A stretch of 64,000 bases of DNA from Acetobacter malorum (GCF_001580615.1 NZ_LHZC01000044.1:36026-100025); one strand, 5' to 3'. Shown: positions 1 to 9,994, numbered from the stretch's first letter. The notes: generated by a model from the letters alone, not told the origin. A program made the numbers and translations.

Positions 1-64
1 GGACCCGCGTTCGGGGACCGTTAACGACAAGACCATAGAATAAAAAAACGGAGCTTAAAAAACC

Positions 65-1084
65 ATGGCAGTCAAAATTGCAATCAACGGATTCGGGCGT
101 ATTGGCCGGCTTGTGCTGCGCGGTATTATTGAAAGCGGACGCACGGACGTTGTGCCGGTGGCCATTAACGATCTGGGTAGCGTTGCGGATAACGCCCACC
201 TGCTGAGCTATGACAGTGTGCATGGCCGCCTGCCGGCTGATGTGAAAGTTGATGGCAACAAGCTGATCATCACCGCGCATGGCCGCACATGGGACCCGAT
301 TACCGTTTCTGCCGAACGTGACCCCTCCAAGGTACCGTTCCAAGGCGTGGATGTGGCCATGGAATGCACAGGCCTGTTCACCTCCAAGGAAAAAGCTGGC
401 CAGCTTCTGGCCGCCGGTGCCCGCAAGGTGATTATTTCCGCTCCGGGCACGGATGCTGATGCCACCATCGTTTACGGTGTGAACCAGGATGTGCTGACGC
501 CGGACATGACGGTGATCTCCAACGCCTCCTGCACCACCAACTGTCTGGCTCCGGTCGCCAAGGTGCTGGAAGATACGTTTGGTATTGAACGTGGCTACAT
601 GGTCACCATCCATTCCTACACGGGTGACCAGCGGACAGTGGACACCCTGCATAAAGACCTGCGCCGCGCCCGCGCTGCTGGCCTGAACATGATCCCGACC
701 TCCACGGGTGCTGCCCGCGCCGTTGGTCTGGTTCTGCCGCACCTTAAAGGCAAGCTGGATGGCACGGCCATTCGTGTGCCGACGGCCAACGTCTCCCTCG
801 TCTCGCTCGACTTCGTGCCGAAAAAGGTGCCGGGCTCCGTGGAAGAGGTGAACGCTGCCATCAAGGCCGCGTCCGAAGGCGCACTGAAAGGCGTTCTGGC
901 GTATTCCGATGCCCCGCTGGTCAGCTCCGACTTCAACCATGTTCTGGCATCCTCCACCTTTGACGCCACGCAGACCTCTCTGGTCGATGGCGGCAAGCTG
1001 GTGCGCATCTGCGCCTGGTATGACAATGAGTGGGGCTTCTCCAACCGCATGTCCGACACTGCGGCGCTGTTCGGCTCACTCTGA
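65..1084 (+). CDS. gap: glyceraldehyde-3-phosphate dehydrogenase
   Basis: This enzyme converts glyceraldehyde 3-phosphate, NAD+ and phosphate to 1,3-bisphosphoglycerate in the cytosol. The protein has 339 residues, the normal length. The NAD-binding loop GFGRIGR is at residues 9-15, the nucleophile Cys156 lies in SNASCTTNC, and the base His183 lies in [10 protein letters not shown] purine-rich CGGAG sits about 11 bases upstream of the ATG. Its TGA overlaps the pgk ATG by one base (TGATG), so the two are translationally coupled. Acetic acid bacteria often lack phosphofructokinase, so the pair probably serves the lower trunk fed by the pentose phosphate pathway and gluconeogenesis; that role is inferred. 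Confidence 0.97.
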   Translation: MAVKIAINGFGRIGRLVLRGIIESGRTDVVPVAINDLGSVADNAHLLSYDSVHGRLPADVKVDGNKLIITAHGRTWDPITVSAERDPSKVPFQGVDVAMECTGLFTSKEKAGQLLAAGARKVIISAPGTDADATIVYGVNQDVLTPDMTVISNASCTTNCLAPVAKVLEDTFGIERGYMVTIHSYTGDQRTVDTLHKDLRRARAAGLNMIPTSTGAARAVGLVLPHLKGKLDGTAIRVPTANVSLVSLDFVPKKVPGSVEEVNAAIKAASEGALKGVLAYSDAPLVSSDFNHVLASSTFDATQTSLVDGGKLVRICAWYDNEWGFSNRMSDTAALFGSL

Positions 1085-2307
1085 TGGCCATTCTTCCCTT
1101 CAATACGCTGGATAAGCTTGACCCGAAGGGCAAGCGTATCCTGCTGAGAGCCGATCTGAACGTCCCCATGCAGGACGGAAAGATTTCGGACATGACGCGC
1201 ATTGAGCGCATTGTGCCCACCATCCGGGAACTGGCGGACAAAGGCGGGCGCGTGATTGTGCTCAGCCATTTTGACCGCCCCAAGGGCAAGGTTGTGCCCG
1301 GCCTGTCTCTGGAGCCCATGGCCAAGGCTCTGGCCACGGCACTGGGTAAGCCGGTCAGCTTCATGCATGACTGTATCGGCCCGCAGGCAGAAACCGCAGC
1401 CCGCTCCCTGCAGGACGGGGAAGTGCTGCTGCTGGAAAACACCCGCTTCTACCCGGGTGAGGAAGCCAACGCACCGGATCTGGCCGCCGAACTGGCCAGA
1501 CTGGGCGATGTGTATGTGAACGACGCGTTCTCCGCAGCGCACCGGGCTCATGCCTCTACCGCTGGTGTGGCCGAACATCTGCCGTCCTACGCCGGGCGCC
1601 TGATGGAAGCGGAACTTTCCGCGCTGGATGCCGCTCTTGAAAACCCTGAGCATCCGGTTGGCGCGATTGTGGGCGGGGCGAAAGTCTCCACCAAACTCGC
1701 CTTGCTGGAAAACATGCTGGAGCGCGTAGATGTTCTGGTTGTGGGGGGGGCCATGGCCAACACCTTCCTTGCGGCCAAAGGGCTGAGCGTCGGCAAGTCG
1801 CTCAAGGAAGAGGATATGCTGGACACCGCCCGGCAGATCATCGCCAAGGCGCAGGAAAAGAACTGCGATCTGGTTCTGCCGGTGGATGTTGTTCTCTCTG
1901 AGGACTTCATGGCCGGTGCGCCCACGCTGGTCGCCCCCGTGACGGAAATTCCCGACGGCTGGATGGCGCTGGATGTGGGGCCGGAAACGGTTGCGCTGCT
2001 GAAGGCGAAACTGGCTGGCCTGAAAACACTGGTGTGGAACGGCCCTCTGGGTGTGTTCGAACTCCCGCCGTTTGATGAAGGCACCAATGCCGTCGCACAG
2101 GAAGCTGCTCGCCTGACCAAGGCTGGCAGCCTGAAAACCATTGCCGGAGGGGGGGACACTGTTTCCGCCCTGCGTCACGCCGGTGTGCTGCATGACATGA
2201 CATATGTCTCCACCGCAGGCGGCGCTTTTCTGGAATGGCTGGAAGGCAAGGTTCTGCCGGGCCTGACAGCACTCAGCTCTACGCTGGAACGGACCATTCC
2301 CATCTGA
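1084..2307 (+). CDS. pgk: phosphoglycerate kinase
   Basis: The enzyme transfers phosphate from 1,3-bisphosphoglycerate to ADP, the step after gap. The frame is open from 1030, but the start at 1084, overlapping the gap stop, gives the standard N-terminus with [11 protein letters not shown] near residues 22-32 and a 407-residue protein of family-typical length. The C-terminal nucleotide-binding part shows NGPLGVFE and [10 protein letters not shown]. It is the second gene of the gap-pgk pair and is followed 43 bases later by a strong intrinsic terminator. Nothing looks damaged. Confidence 0.97.
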   Translation: MAILPFNTLDKLDPKGKRILLRADLNVPMQDGKISDMTRIERIVPTIRELADKGGRVIVLSHFDRPKGKVVPGLSLEPMAKALATALGKPVSFMHDCIGPQAETAARSLQDGEVLLLENTRFYPGEEANAPDLAAELARLGDVYVNDAFSAAHRAHASTAGVAEHLPSYAGRLMEAELSALDAALENPEHPVGAIVGGAKVSTKLALLENMLERVDVLVVGGAMANTFLAAKGLSVGKSLKEEDMLDTARQIIAKAQEKNCDLVLPVDVVLSEDFMAGAPTLVAPVTEIPDGWMALDVGPETVALLKAKLAGLKTLVWNGPLGVFELPPFDEGTNAVAQEAARLTKAGSLKTIAGGGDTVSALRHAGVLHDMTYVSTAGGAFLEWLEGKVLPGLTALSSTLERTIPI

Positions 2308-2350
2308 AAAATACTCTGATTTCAGAGAGTTTTTCAGAGAAGACAGAACG

Positions 2351-2381
2351 CGCCGGAGGTCTCAGACCTCCGGCGTTTTTT
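2351..2381. terminator. bidirectional Rho-independent terminator, pgk / eamA
   Basis: The arms CGCCGGAGGTCT (2351-2362) and AGACCTCCGGCG (2364-2375) form a perfect 12-bp palindrome, followed by six T on the plus strand. It ends pgk. The stop codon of the convergent exporter gene (2362-2364) lies at the centre of the hairpin, so the right arm also encodes the last residues of that protein. Confidence 0.9.
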
Positions 2382-3309
2382 GTGGGACTACCGGAGGTCT
2401 TACACGCCCCAGCGTATTCATCAGCCCGACACCGGCCAGAATAATGGCTCCCCCCACCAGCATACGCAGGCTAGGCACTTCGGCGGTGATCAAAAACGCC
2501 AGCAGCAAAGTCGCGGGGGAAAGCAGGTAGATAAAGCCGGAAGAGCGCGCAACGCCAATCCTGCCCACAACATGCGCCCATGCCGCATAGCCCAGAATGG
2601 CCGGAAACACCGCAAGCTGCACCACCAGAATCCAGCCGGTAACAGGAGCAGTCTGCAAGCTCTGCACCGCCTGCGGCAGCCAGGGGATGAGCAACACAGC
2701 GCCAATAATCAGCACGTAGGCGGTTGTCGCCAAAGCCCCATACACCGCCACAAGTTTTTTCTGCACAGCGTTATAGACTGCGGCAGAAAAGGCGGCCCCC
2801 AGCACATCTGCCGCGCCGGAGCCAAACGTCAGCCCACCCGGTTGCCCCTGCGCCACCAGCACAACACCACAGAAGCTGACCAGTGAGCCAACCCAGCCCC
2901 AGACGGACAGCCGCTCTCCCATCACGCTAACAGCAAGAAGGGCCGCGATCAGCGGAGAAAAACTGATCAACAGGCTGGCCGCCCCGGCGGAAACCGTCTG
3001 CTCCCCCAGATTGAACAGGATATTATAAAGGGAAATGCCAATCGCCCCGCACACCACAAAGCGCGGCAGGTCCTGCACACGCGGCAACCGGGGGCGCGTC
3101 CAGCCAACCCAGACCAACGCAATAACCGCCGCTAACGCATAGCGCACGGCTGCCAGCGGGATAGGGGGGAGAACCTGCAACGCCAGACGCACCACAGGAT
3201 AGGCGCTGGCCCACGATAAAATGGCCAGAGCCGCTGCAAAAACAGGCACAGGCGGATGGGATGCAGGCAACGAATGAACCGGAGCGGCCGGAGCAGGCTG
3301 TGCATCCAT
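2362..3309 (-). CDS. EamA/DMT-family drug/metabolite exporter
   Basis: The 315-residue membrane protein has about ten hydrophobic helices arranged as two EamA repeats (roughly residues 20-150 and 165-295), the usual plan of DMT-superfamily exporters such as RhaT/YdcZ relatives. The N-terminal 20 residues are a Pro/Ala-rich cytosolic tail. The substrate cannot be told from sequence; amino acids or other small metabolites are typical. It starts 7 bases after the phosphatase gene on the same strand, so they are probably co-transcribed. Its C-terminal codons fall inside the pgk terminator hairpin. Confidence 0.85.
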   Translation of the reverse strand: MDAQPAPAAPVHSLPASHPPVPVFAAALAILSWASAYPVVRLALQVLPPIPLAAVRYALAAVIALVWVGWTRPRLPRVQDLPRFVVCGAIGISLYNILFNLGEQTVSAGAASLLISFSPLIAALLAVSVMGERLSVWGWVGSLVSFCGVVLVAQGQPGGLTFGSGAADVLGAAFSAAVYNAVQKKLVAVYGALATTAYVLIIGAVLLIPWLPQAVQSLQTAPVTGWILVVQLAVFPAILGYAAWAHVVGRIGVARSSGFIYLLSPATLLLAFLITAEVPSLRMLVGGAIILAGVGLMNTLGRVRPPVVPQKTPEV

Positions 3310-3316
3310 GGGGCTG

Positions 3317-3979
3317 TTACTCTCTGCGTAAAACCTGATCTGTCATGAAAGAGGCAATTTTTCCGGCCACAAAGTCCCGCTTCAGCGCCGCTTCATCATA
3401 CTCATCGCGCACCCAGTCCAGAAACGGAATGCGCCCTTCGGCCTCAGCCTGATATCGCAGGAAAAACGCATCCAGAATGCCAGTGCGGGACTGGCGAAAA
3501 TGCCCATACCGCCAGGACAGTTCCTTGAGCGCCCGCTCTGCCGTGCCGCCTTCAAACAGGATCACCAGCCCGGATGCCAGACCAGCCCGGTCCGCCCCGG
3601 ATTTGCAATGCATCAGCATCGGGAAGGCAATCTGCTGATACAAACCGGCAAAACGCAAAATACGGTCCCGATGCGGTGCGCCCCGGCTTTCAAACGCCAT
3701 ATCCACATGCGCCAGCCCAAGCCGGGCGGCAGCGTTGCGGGAGAGCGCATCGGACCCGCATTTCCGGTGCCCACGCAAATTGACCAGCGTGCGCAGGTTA
3801 AAACGCCGCATGGCCCATTTCAGCCGCGCCGGGGTTGGATGGTTGCAGCGGTAAACCTTGCCCGGTACTACGGCGTGAAAATTGGTCCAGACCAGCCGGA
3901 AAATGGCGTGGTCCACAAACAAACTGTCTGTCCATGCCCGCGTACGACCGGCAACGGAGGAAAGATGGCCGTCAAACAC
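3317..3979 (-). CDS. tyrosine/dual-specificity protein phosphatase family
   Basis: The protein has 220 residues and carries the phosphatase P-loop HCKSGADR at residues 124-131, with nucleophile Cys125 and Arg131. Upstream, VYRCNHPTP and TLVNLRG match the start of the fold in bacterial atypical dual-specificity phosphatases, which may act on phosphoprotein, phosphoinositide or nucleotide substrates. No signal peptide is evident. It is the promoter-proximal gene of a likely two-gene operon with the downstream exporter. The substrate is unknown. Confidence 0.8.
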   Translation of the reverse strand: MFDGHLSSVAGRTRAWTDSLFVDHAIFRLVWTNFHAVVPGKVYRCNHPTPARLKWAMRRFNLRTLVNLRGHRKCGSDALSRNAAARLGLAHVDMAFESRGAPHRDRILRFAGLYQQIAFPMLMHCKSGADRAGLASGLVILFEGGTAERALKELSWRYGHFRQSRTGILDAFFLRYQAEAEGRIPFLDWVRDEYDEAALKRDFVAGKIASFMTDQVLRRE

Positions 3980-4060
3980 GAACTGCTCCCGTTCTCATAG
4001 AAAGGACTGGTGTCTCACCCTGCTTCCTCAGCGTCAATCTTTTCAACAGATGCCGCAGCG

Positions 4061-4573
4061 TCAGGGTCGGGGTCGGGTATCCAGCTTCAGGCAGAAAAAT
4101 GTCAGATCCAGCCAGCGCCCAAATTTGCAGCCAACCTCTTTCATCACGCCTGTGGCTTCAAACCCAAGCTGCTGATGCAGCGCAACAGATCCAGCATTGT
4201 CCGCATCAATCCCGGCCACCATCACATGCTTTCCGTGCGTGCGGGCCTGCTCGATCAGCGCTTTCATCAAGGTCAGCCCCACGCCCTGCCGCTGAGCGTC
4301 AGGATGCACATAAACGGAATGTTCCACCGTATGCCGGTAGCCATCCCACGCCCGCCAGGGCCCAAAGGTGGCGTACCCCGCCACCGCTCCGTCCGGCGAG
4401 ACAGCCACCAGCACCGGATACCCGGCCTGCTGGCGCTCGCGCAGCCACGCCCGACGGTTGGCCTCATCAACGACCGTCTCGTTCCAGATCGCCGTCGTAT
4501 GCAACACGGCATGGTTATAAATGCTGGTAATCCGGGGGATATCTTCCGGGCAGGCGTCACGAAGCATCATCAT
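4061..4573 (-). CDS. GNAT N-acetyltransferase, phosphinothricin acetyltransferase type
   Basis: The protein has about 170 residues with the GNAT core RRQGVG-like acetyl-CoA loop (here DAQRQGVGLTLM), followed by ALIEQARTHG and the GSVALHQQLGF segment typical of the Pat/Bar/MddA group, which acetylates phosphinothricin or methionine sulfone/sulfoximine analogues. Three consecutive ATG codons (4573, 4570, 4567) could each be the start, and no clear Shine-Dalgarno is seen. The start lies in an inverted repeat (4558-4567 with 4590-4599) that could fold the leader. It stands alone between the phosphatase pair and the glycosyltransferase. Confidence 0.82.
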   Translation of the reverse strand: MMMLRDACPEDIPRITSIYNHAVLHTTAIWNETVVDEANRRAWLRERQQAGYPVLVAVSPDGAVAGYATFGPWRAWDGYRHTVEHSVYVHPDAQRQGVGLTLMKALIEQARTHGKHVMVAGIDADNAGSVALHQQLGFEATGVMKEVGCKFGRWLDLTFFCLKLDTRPRP

Positions 4574-4599
4574 CCGTCTTTTATGCGGGATGCTTCGTG
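4558..4599 (-). promoter_or_regulatory. inverted repeat over the GNAT start codons
   Basis: CACGAAGCAT (4558-4567) is repeated in inverted form as ATGCTTCGTG (4590-4599), a 10-bp perfect stem with a 22-base loop. On the minus strand the second arm contains the third ATG of the acetyltransferase. No T-run follows, so it is unlikely to be a terminator of the upstream glycosyltransferase. It could occlude the start codon in mRNA or be an operator. Confidence 0.4.
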
Positions 4600-4624
4600 C
4601 GCAAGGCAAACCGAAACGGTTATT

Positions 4625-6127
4625 TTACAGGCCAGACTGAGTTACTGATTCAGTCGGCTGCCGAAGCTTGTAGAGCGATAAAGAGAATTTATTCGGTTTG
4701 TTTTTATGACTATGCCGGACATTCACCGCATACGTCAGGGTGTAATGGTCCTGCAGCCACTGGCAAACAGGGACTTCCACCTCATGTCTTTCGCAGCCCA
4801 TATAAGGAGCCACCACATATGAGGGATGCTGCTGGAGGTCCTGCATATAACGCTTCCAGGCGTTCTGCCGGAAGAAAATGTCGATGTGATCACTGAACAG
4901 ATACACATCAAACGGCTTTAAATCAGACAAATAGAAAACAGCGTGAAAGGTTCTGATATCCAGAACTTTGGCATGCCCAACCTGCCGGGCAATTTGCGCA
5001 TAATCCACGCGCGACGTGTAGAGGGCGACACTGACATTCCTCTTCACCTCTGTCCCCATGAAAAACACAGAAGAGACCCAAAGAGGCATAAGAGCAAGAC
5101 GAGGAGGCAATGCACCTTCCCGGAACAAAATTACCAGCATGAGTGTGGCGGGCGCAAAACAGAGAATGAAATAGTGCTGGTATGGATGGCCGGATAGCAA
5201 AGTTGCCGGAAACGATGAGGCAAACCACACAGGCAAAATCATGCTGCGGCGTGAGGCTTCATCCGCCAGATTGACCGGAAAACGCCTGATCCATCCAAGC
5301 AGAATGGGCAGCATCAACCCGAGATAAACCATCATCCAGAAGACGCACTGCAAGCGGTCTGATAGCGCGCCACTATACTGGTGCAGAAAACTTCTCTGCA
5401 TGGAAAAATAAGTCTGCAACGCGCCATGTCCGACAATCAGATAGGGCGAAAACAGAACGACCAGACCGACGATAACTCCCAGAAAAACCATCACACACCG
5501 GGAAAGACGGAACCAGCCGGGAGAAAGCAGGAGCAGAGCCTCAGGCCCCAGAAGGCACACGCCTGCCAGATAATTCACATTGACGGCCAGAGCAGAAAGA
5601 CAGCCTGCCAGAAAAAACAGGCTCCCTTTGGCTGTCTCTATTCCTTTGAGCATCAACGCCAGAATCAGCGCTTCGCTTACCGCCAGAACAAGCTCCGTAT
5701 TGCCGGACAGGACATCAAAAATCGCGCCGCATACAATCAGAATGACAAAAGCAAGACCGCGATTAAAAGCCCCGAACACCCGCCCGATGGTGACAAAAGC
5801 CCCACTTAACAGCACCGCCAGAAGCGTAAATTTCCCCGGGACAAAAGGCGCAAGCCTGTCCCAAAGTCCATAGAACAGATAAACGCCGAAGGGTTTGTGA
5901 TCAAACGCATAGTTGTAAGGCAGAATATGGTCTCGGAGCAGACCACGGCCAATCAGCACGTAATAAGCAGGATCGCCATCCGAAAAGGGGATGACGCAAT
6001 AACTCAACACATACACCACAACAAGGCTGATCAGGAGGTATTTCAATCCTGCTGCAAGCCTTGGAGAAACTGTTTTGGGCATAATCTCTGAGAAAAACAG
6101 ACTGCTCCTGCTATCTCTCTCTTGCAC
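4625..6127 (-). CDS. polytopic membrane glycosyltransferase-like protein (GT-C/ArnT-PMT type)
   Basis: The 500-residue protein has about nine to ten hydrophobic helices between residues 28 and 355, then a soluble C-terminal domain of about 130 residues. After the first helix comes an acidic loop with SDGDPAYY and later FDHKPFGVYLFYGL; the Asp and DxKP-type pattern resembles the catalytic first loop of GT-C enzymes that take sugars from polyprenyl phosphates. A GTG start at 6127 has a good AAGGAAG site; an internal ATG at 6082 is the alternative. The long AT-rich upstream region and poorer base composition suggest horizontal transfer. Acceptor and donor are unknown. Confidence 0.65.
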   Translation of the reverse strand: MQERDSRSSLFFSEIMPKTVSPRLAAGLKYLLISLVVVYVLSYCVIPFSDGDPAYYVLIGRGLLRDHILPYNYAFDHKPFGVYLFYGLWDRLAPFVPGKFTLLAVLLSGAFVTIGRVFGAFNRGLAFVILIVCGAIFDVLSGNTELVLAVSEALILALMLKGIETAKGSLFFLAGCLSALAVNVNYLAGVCLLGPEALLLLSPGWFRLSRCVMVFLGVIVGLVVLFSPYLIVGHGALQTYFSMQRSFLHQYSGALSDRLQCVFWMMVYLGLMLPILLGWIRRFPVNLADEASRRSMILPVWFASSFPATLLSGHPYQHYFILCFAPATLMLVILFREGALPPRLALMPLWVSSVFFMGTEVKRNVSVALYTSRVDYAQIARQVGHAKVLDIRTFHAVFYLSDLKPFDVYLFSDHIDIFFRQNAWKRYMQDLQQHPSYVVAPYMGCERHEVEVPVCQWLQDHYTLTYAVNVRHSHKNKPNKFSLSLYKLRQPTESVTQSGL

Positions 6128-6271
6128 ACTGACTTCCTTATGTTTTGAGACTATTGTTTAAATATAATCTCAACGATCAATTTTTATGCATTTTTAAATG
6201 CGAATGTCTGAAGTAACCTATTTTCAGAACCAGTCATAACAGTTCTTTTTTAAAGGCATTTTTAACTTTAA
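6128..6271. other. AT-rich intergenic region
   Basis: This stretch between the glycosyltransferase start and the sdh terminator is strongly AT-rich (runs of T and A at 6170-6270) and contains no open frame of note. It probably holds the glycosyltransferase promoter; no confident -10/-35 pair can be named. Confidence 0.4.
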
Positions 6272-6311
6272 AACGAAAAAACCCGGTGCGCCTGCATGAC
6301 GCACCGGGTTT
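6272..6311 (-). terminator. Rho-independent terminator of sdhCDAB
   Basis: AAACCCGGTGC (6279-6289) pairs with GCACCGGGTTT (6301-6311). Read on the minus strand the hairpin is followed by a T-rich tract (complement of the A-run at 6271-6280). It lies 66 bases beyond the sdhB stop codon. Confidence 0.88.
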
Positions 6312-6376
6312 CTCTCGTCTTTACACACCCTTTACGGGCCAGAAAACCAAGGACTACTCAGACTAAAGAGTGGTTC

Positions 6377-7159
6377 TCAGGCTTTCCGTTCAATCTGCAG
6401 CTCTTTAATCCGGCCAATCGCCTTGGCAGGGTTCAGGCCTTTGGGGCAGGTCTGCGTGCAGTTCATAATGGTACGGCAGGCATAGAGCTTGAAGGTATCT
6501 TCCAGCCCATCCAGCCGGTCACCCGTATGCTCATCACGGCTGTCCGCAATCCAGCGATACGCTGCCAGCAGCACAGCTGGCCCCAGATACTTATCACCGT
6601 TCCACCAGTAAGACGGGCAGGAGGTTGTGCAGCAGAAGCACAGAATGCACTCCCACATGCCATCCAGCTTGGCGCGTTCTTCAATGCTCTGCTTACGCTC
6701 GGCATCCGGCGGCGGCGCACTGTCTGACTGCAACCACGGGTTAATCGCCCGCAGCTGCGCATAGGCACCATCCAGGTTCGAGACCAGATCCTTGACAATC
6801 GGCATGTGCGGCAGCGGATAGATGCGCACATCGCCCTTGATGTCTTTAATCGGCTTAAGACACGCCAGCGTGTTTTCACCGTCAATGTTCATCGCGCAGG
6901 AGCCGCAAATCCCTTCACGGCAAGACCTGCGGAATGTCAGCGTCGGGTCCACATCATTCTTGATATGGATAATGGCGTCTAGCACCATCGGCCCGATAGC
7001 ATCCAGATCCACTTCATAGGAATCCACTACCGGATTTCTGTCATCATCCGGCGTCCAGCGATAAACCCTGAACGTCCTGACGTTTTTAGCCCCGGCTGGC
7101 GCGGGATAGGTTTTGCCTTTCCCGATCTCGCTGTTGCGCGGCAGTCTGAGTTCGACCAT
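6377..7159 (-). CDS. sdhB: succinate dehydrogenase iron-sulfur subunit
   Basis: SdhB relays electrons from the SdhA flavin to quinone in complex II. The 260-residue protein has the plant-type [2Fe-2S] ligands Cys80, Cys85, Cys88 and Cys100, and then two ferredoxin-like sets (Cys171/174/177/181 and Cys228/234/238) for the [4Fe-4S] and [3Fe-4S] clusters. It is the last gene of sdhCDAB, 36 bases after sdhA, and is followed by a terminator. In Acetobacter the TCA cycle is used for acetate over-oxidation, so the complex has a direct physiological role. Confidence 0.97.
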   Translation of the reverse strand: MVELRLPRNSEIGKGKTYPAPAGAKNVRTFRVYRWTPDDDRNPVVDSYEVDLDAIGPMVLDAIIHIKNDVDPTLTFRRSCREGICGSCAMNIDGENTLACLKPIKDIKGDVRIYPLPHMPIVKDLVSNLDGAYAQLRAINPWLQSDSAPPPDAERKQSIEERAKLDGMWECILCFCCTTSCPSYWWNGDKYLGPAVLLAAYRWIADSRDEHTGDRLDGLEDTFKLYACRTIMNCTQTCPKGLNPAKAIGRIKELQIERKA

Positions 7160-7195
7160 GTTCGCCTCCCTTTTTCGCCCGTTCTTCCCGTCGGC

Positions 7196-9007
7196 TCAGT
7201 AAACGCGCTCTTTGGGTGGGAAGACCTGAACGTCATCCGTCAGGGTCTTCAAATGCACCGGACGATAGGTCAGCTTGATGCCGCCCTTTTCATCCAGCCA
7301 GGAAACGGAGTGCTTCATCCACTCCTTGTCATCGCGTTTGGGGAAATCATCCCGGGCATGCGCGCCGCGGCTTTCATGCCGGGCAAGCCCGCTTTCCAGC
7401 GTAGCCGTTGCATTGGCCAGAAGGTTTTCAAATTCCAGCGCTTCCATCAGGTCACTGTTCCAGATCAGTGACGAGTCAGAGACGGAAATATCCCCGAGGT
7501 CGTCCCAGATCTGGTGAATTTTATCAACACCTTCCTGCAGGCTTTCCTGTGTGCGGAAAACGGCTGCATGCGTCTGCATGTCGCGCTGCAAACGGTCCCG
7601 CATGGCGGAGACTTTCGTGCCGCCCTTGGCGTAACGCAGCTTGTCCAGACGATCGAGCGCTGCATCCCCGGCACCCGGCGGCAGCGGTCTGATGAAGTCG
7701 CTCGGTTTAACAATTTCCGCAGCCCGTTTGGACGCAGCGCGACCAAACACAATCAAATCCAGCAGGGAGTTCGTGCCCAGACGGTTCGCACCATGCACGG
7801 ACACACACGCAGCCTCACCCACAGCCATCAGGCCGGGGACAACGGCATCCGGGTTCTCCGGCGTCGGGCGAATGACTTCACCATGAATATTGGTCGGAAT
7901 CCCGCCCATATTATAATGCACCGTCGGCAGAACCGGCACCGGCTCCTTGGTGACATCCACGCCGGCAAAAATACGCGCTGTTTCCAGAATACCCGGCAAA
8001 CGCTGGTGCAGAAGGTCAGACCCCAGATGCTCAAGATGCATCATGATATGGTCTTTCTTCGGACCGCAGCCACGGCCTTCCTTGATCTCGATCGTCATGG
8101 CGCGGGAGACCACGTCACGCGAGGCAAGATCCTTCGCCGTCGGCGCATAACGCTCCATAAAGCGCTCGCCTTCAGAATTGGTCAGATACCCGCCTTCACC
8201 ACGGCAGCCTTCCGTCAGCAGGCAGCCAGCCGGATAAATACCTGTCGGGTGGAACTGCACAAATTCCATATCCTGCGTCGGCAGACCGGCGCGCATGGCC
8301 ATGGCATTGCCATCACCCGTGCAGGTATGGGCCGAGGTGCAGGACTGATAGGCACGGCCATAACCACCAGTTGCCAGCACGACCATCTTCGCATTGAAGC
8401 GATGGATCGTGCCGTCATCCTGACACCAGGCCATAACGCCACGACATTCGCCTTTATCGTCCATAATCAGGTCAATGGCGAAGTATTCGACAAAGAATTC
8501 GACGTTATGCTTCAGGCACTGCTGATACAGCGTGTGCAGAATGGCATGGCCTGTCCGGTCAGCCGCAGCGCAGGCACGGGGCACAGGGGCCTTGCCGTAT
8601 TCGCTCATATGGCCGCCAAAGGGGCGCTGATAGATCTTGCCATCTTCCGTGCGGGAGAACGGCACACCGAAATGTTCCAGTTCCTGCACGGCGGGCACGG
8701 CCTCGCGGCACATGAATTCAATGGCGTCCTGATCACCCAGCCAGTCTGACCCTTTTACGGTGTCATACATATGCCAGCGCCAGTTATCCTCGGCCATGTT
8801 CCCCAAAGAGGCCCCGATACCGCCCTGAGCGGCCACCGTGTGGCTTCGTGTGGGGAAAACCTTGGTCACGCAGGCAGTTTTGAGGCCTGCAGCCCCCATG
8901 CCCAGCGTGGCGCGCAGGCCGGAACCGCCTGCTCCAACAACCACGACATCATAAGCGTGGTCGACAATCCGGTAAGCTCCCCGGGACGGAGAGGTATTGG
9001 CATTCAT
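7196..9007 (-). CDS. sdhA: succinate dehydrogenase flavoprotein subunit
   Basis: The catalytic subunit oxidises succinate to fumarate at the cytoplasmic face. It has 603 residues, with the dinucleotide fold VVVGAGGSG at residues 22-30, the covalent FAD histidine at His56 in FPTRSHT, the substrate-site FHPTG, and a C-terminal region ending in PPKERVY, as is usual for the SdhA family. It follows sdhD after a 98-base spacer with no obvious signal, longer than the other gaps in the operon. Confidence 0.97.
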   Translation of the reverse strand: MNANTSPSRGAYRIVDHAYDVVVVGAGGSGLRATLGMGAAGLKTACVTKVFPTRSHTVAAQGGIGASLGNMAEDNWRWHMYDTVKGSDWLGDQDAIEFMCREAVPAVQELEHFGVPFSRTEDGKIYQRPFGGHMSEYGKAPVPRACAAADRTGHAILHTLYQQCLKHNVEFFVEYFAIDLIMDDKGECRGVMAWCQDDGTIHRFNAKMVVLATGGYGRAYQSCTSAHTCTGDGNAMAMRAGLPTQDMEFVQFHPTGIYPAGCLLTEGCRGEGGYLTNSEGERFMERYAPTAKDLASRDVVSRAMTIEIKEGRGCGPKKDHIMMHLEHLGSDLLHQRLPGILETARIFAGVDVTKEPVPVLPTVHYNMGGIPTNIHGEVIRPTPENPDAVVPGLMAVGEAACVSVHGANRLGTNSLLDLIVFGRAASKRAAEIVKPSDFIRPLPPGAGDAALDRLDKLRYAKGGTKVSAMRDRLQRDMQTHAAVFRTQESLQEGVDKIHQIWDDLGDISVSDSSLIWNSDLMEALEFENLLANATATLESGLARHESRGAHARDDFPKRDDKEWMKHSVSWLDEKGGIKLTYRPVHLKTLTDDVQVFPPKERVY

Positions 9008-9105
9008 CGTGACGGCGCTCCCATGTGCGTTCGGCCTGTCATGTCTTCAGATTTCGTGCCGCCGCGACATGTGGCGCAAACAGGCGGCACAGCGTTCAGG
9101 TCTGG

Positions 9106-9519
9106 TCAGGACCGCCGGCTACCGGCAGCCACAAGCTTGATTACGGCAAACACGCCCAGAAGCCCCAGCAGGGAGGTGACGAGCTTGACCAGAATACGGG
9201 TCGGCAGATGCGCCTTGCCGTGAACGTAGTCATCCACAATCACCTGCAGGCCGAGCTGCGCGTGGTAGAAAGTCGTGATGATCAGCGCGGTCAGCATGGT
9301 GGCGTTCACCGGCTTGCCGCCCCACTTCACAACCTCTGCATGGTCTGTGCCGCCAAGGCGGAACATCTGGACAATAAACCATGTTGAAAGCGGCAGAAGA
9401 GACGCCGCCGTCACGCGCTCGGCCCACCAGTGCGCCGTGCCGGAGCCACCGGCCCCAAGTCCACGGGCACGGCTCAGCTGTGAGCGCATGACCTCAATAT
9501 GAGGAGCGGAATCAGTCAT
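9106..9519 (-). CDS. sdhD: succinate dehydrogenase membrane anchor subunit D
   Basis: The 137-residue subunit has three hydrophobic helices and anchors complex II and its heme b. The second helix ends in YHAQLGLQVIVDDYVHG, matching the heme and quinone site signature of SdhD (HA..G..VI.DYV). The frame is open to 9606, but the ATG at 9519 directly follows the sdhC stop (one base apart) and gives the normal N-terminus. Confidence 0.93.
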   Translation of the reverse strand: MTDSAPHIEVMRSQLSRARGLGAGGSGTAHWWAERVTAASLLPLSTWFIVQMFRLGGTDHAEVVKWGGKPVNATMLTALIITTFYHAQLGLQVIVDDYVHGKAHLPTRILVKLVTSLLGLLGVFAVIKLVAAGSRRS

Positions 9520-9520
9520 A

Positions 9521-9994
9521 TCAGGATGCCTTTCCTGCTTTGGCCAGAGCGCGCGCCCGTTTGGCGGCAACGCCCAGAAGGCCCGCGGCCAGCACAGTGC
9601 TGACACCAGCGGTCACACCCACGGCAACCGGGCCATCCTTGTTCAGCTCTTCCTTGTCATAGCGCTTGCCGCTATCCCAGATCAGATGCCGGATGCCGCC
9701 CACCGTGTGATACACAACGGACGCCAGCCACCCCACCAGCAGCAATTGCCCTGCGGGGTTGCCTGTCACCTTGCGCGCTGTAGCAAACGCTTTCGGTCCC
9801 TTGGCTGCAGCAGCCAGCCAGAACACGCCCAGAGCAGCGCCGCCGGTTGCGGCAACGCCCGTCAGGCGGTTCGAAATTGAAAGAACCATGGACAGGCGAT
9901 AGCGGTAAATTTGCAGATGCGGCGACATAGGCCGCTGAATGAGTCTGCCGTCACTTCGGGTCCCTACGTAGAGGGCCTTGCGGATATCCTGCAT
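9521..9994 (-). CDS. sdhC: succinate dehydrogenase cytochrome b556 subunit
   Basis: The first gene of the operon encodes a 157-residue anchor with three helices. RPMSPHLQIYRY precedes the first helix, and VVYHTVGGIRHLIWD carries the heme-ligand histidine. In the quinone-site segment the usual S-I-x-H-R reads SISNRLTG: the Ser and Arg are kept, but the His that normally precedes Arg is Asn. The C-terminus is a basic Ala/Lys tail. The promoter must lie in the 140 bases between this start and the 3' end of asd. Confidence 0.93.
   Translation of the reverse strand: MQDIRKALYVGTRSDGRLIQRPMSPHLQIYRYRLSMVLSISNRLTGVAATGGAALGVFWLAAAAKGPKAFATARKVTGNPAGQLLLVGWLASVVYHTVGGIRHLIWDSGKRYDKEELNKDGPVAVGVTAGVSTVLAAGLLGVAAKRARALAKAGKAS

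Noticed and set aside
616..2193. 525-codon open frame on the minus strand opposite gap-pgk
   Set aside because: It is antisense to two certain genes, its composition is a reverse shadow and it has no recognisable domain.
3835..4530. 231-codon plus-strand frame opposite the phosphatase and GNAT genes
   Set aside because: Shadow translation that spans two real genes and their gap.
7514..8749. 411-codon plus-strand frame opposite sdhA
   Set aside because: Fully antisense to sdhA with no domain.
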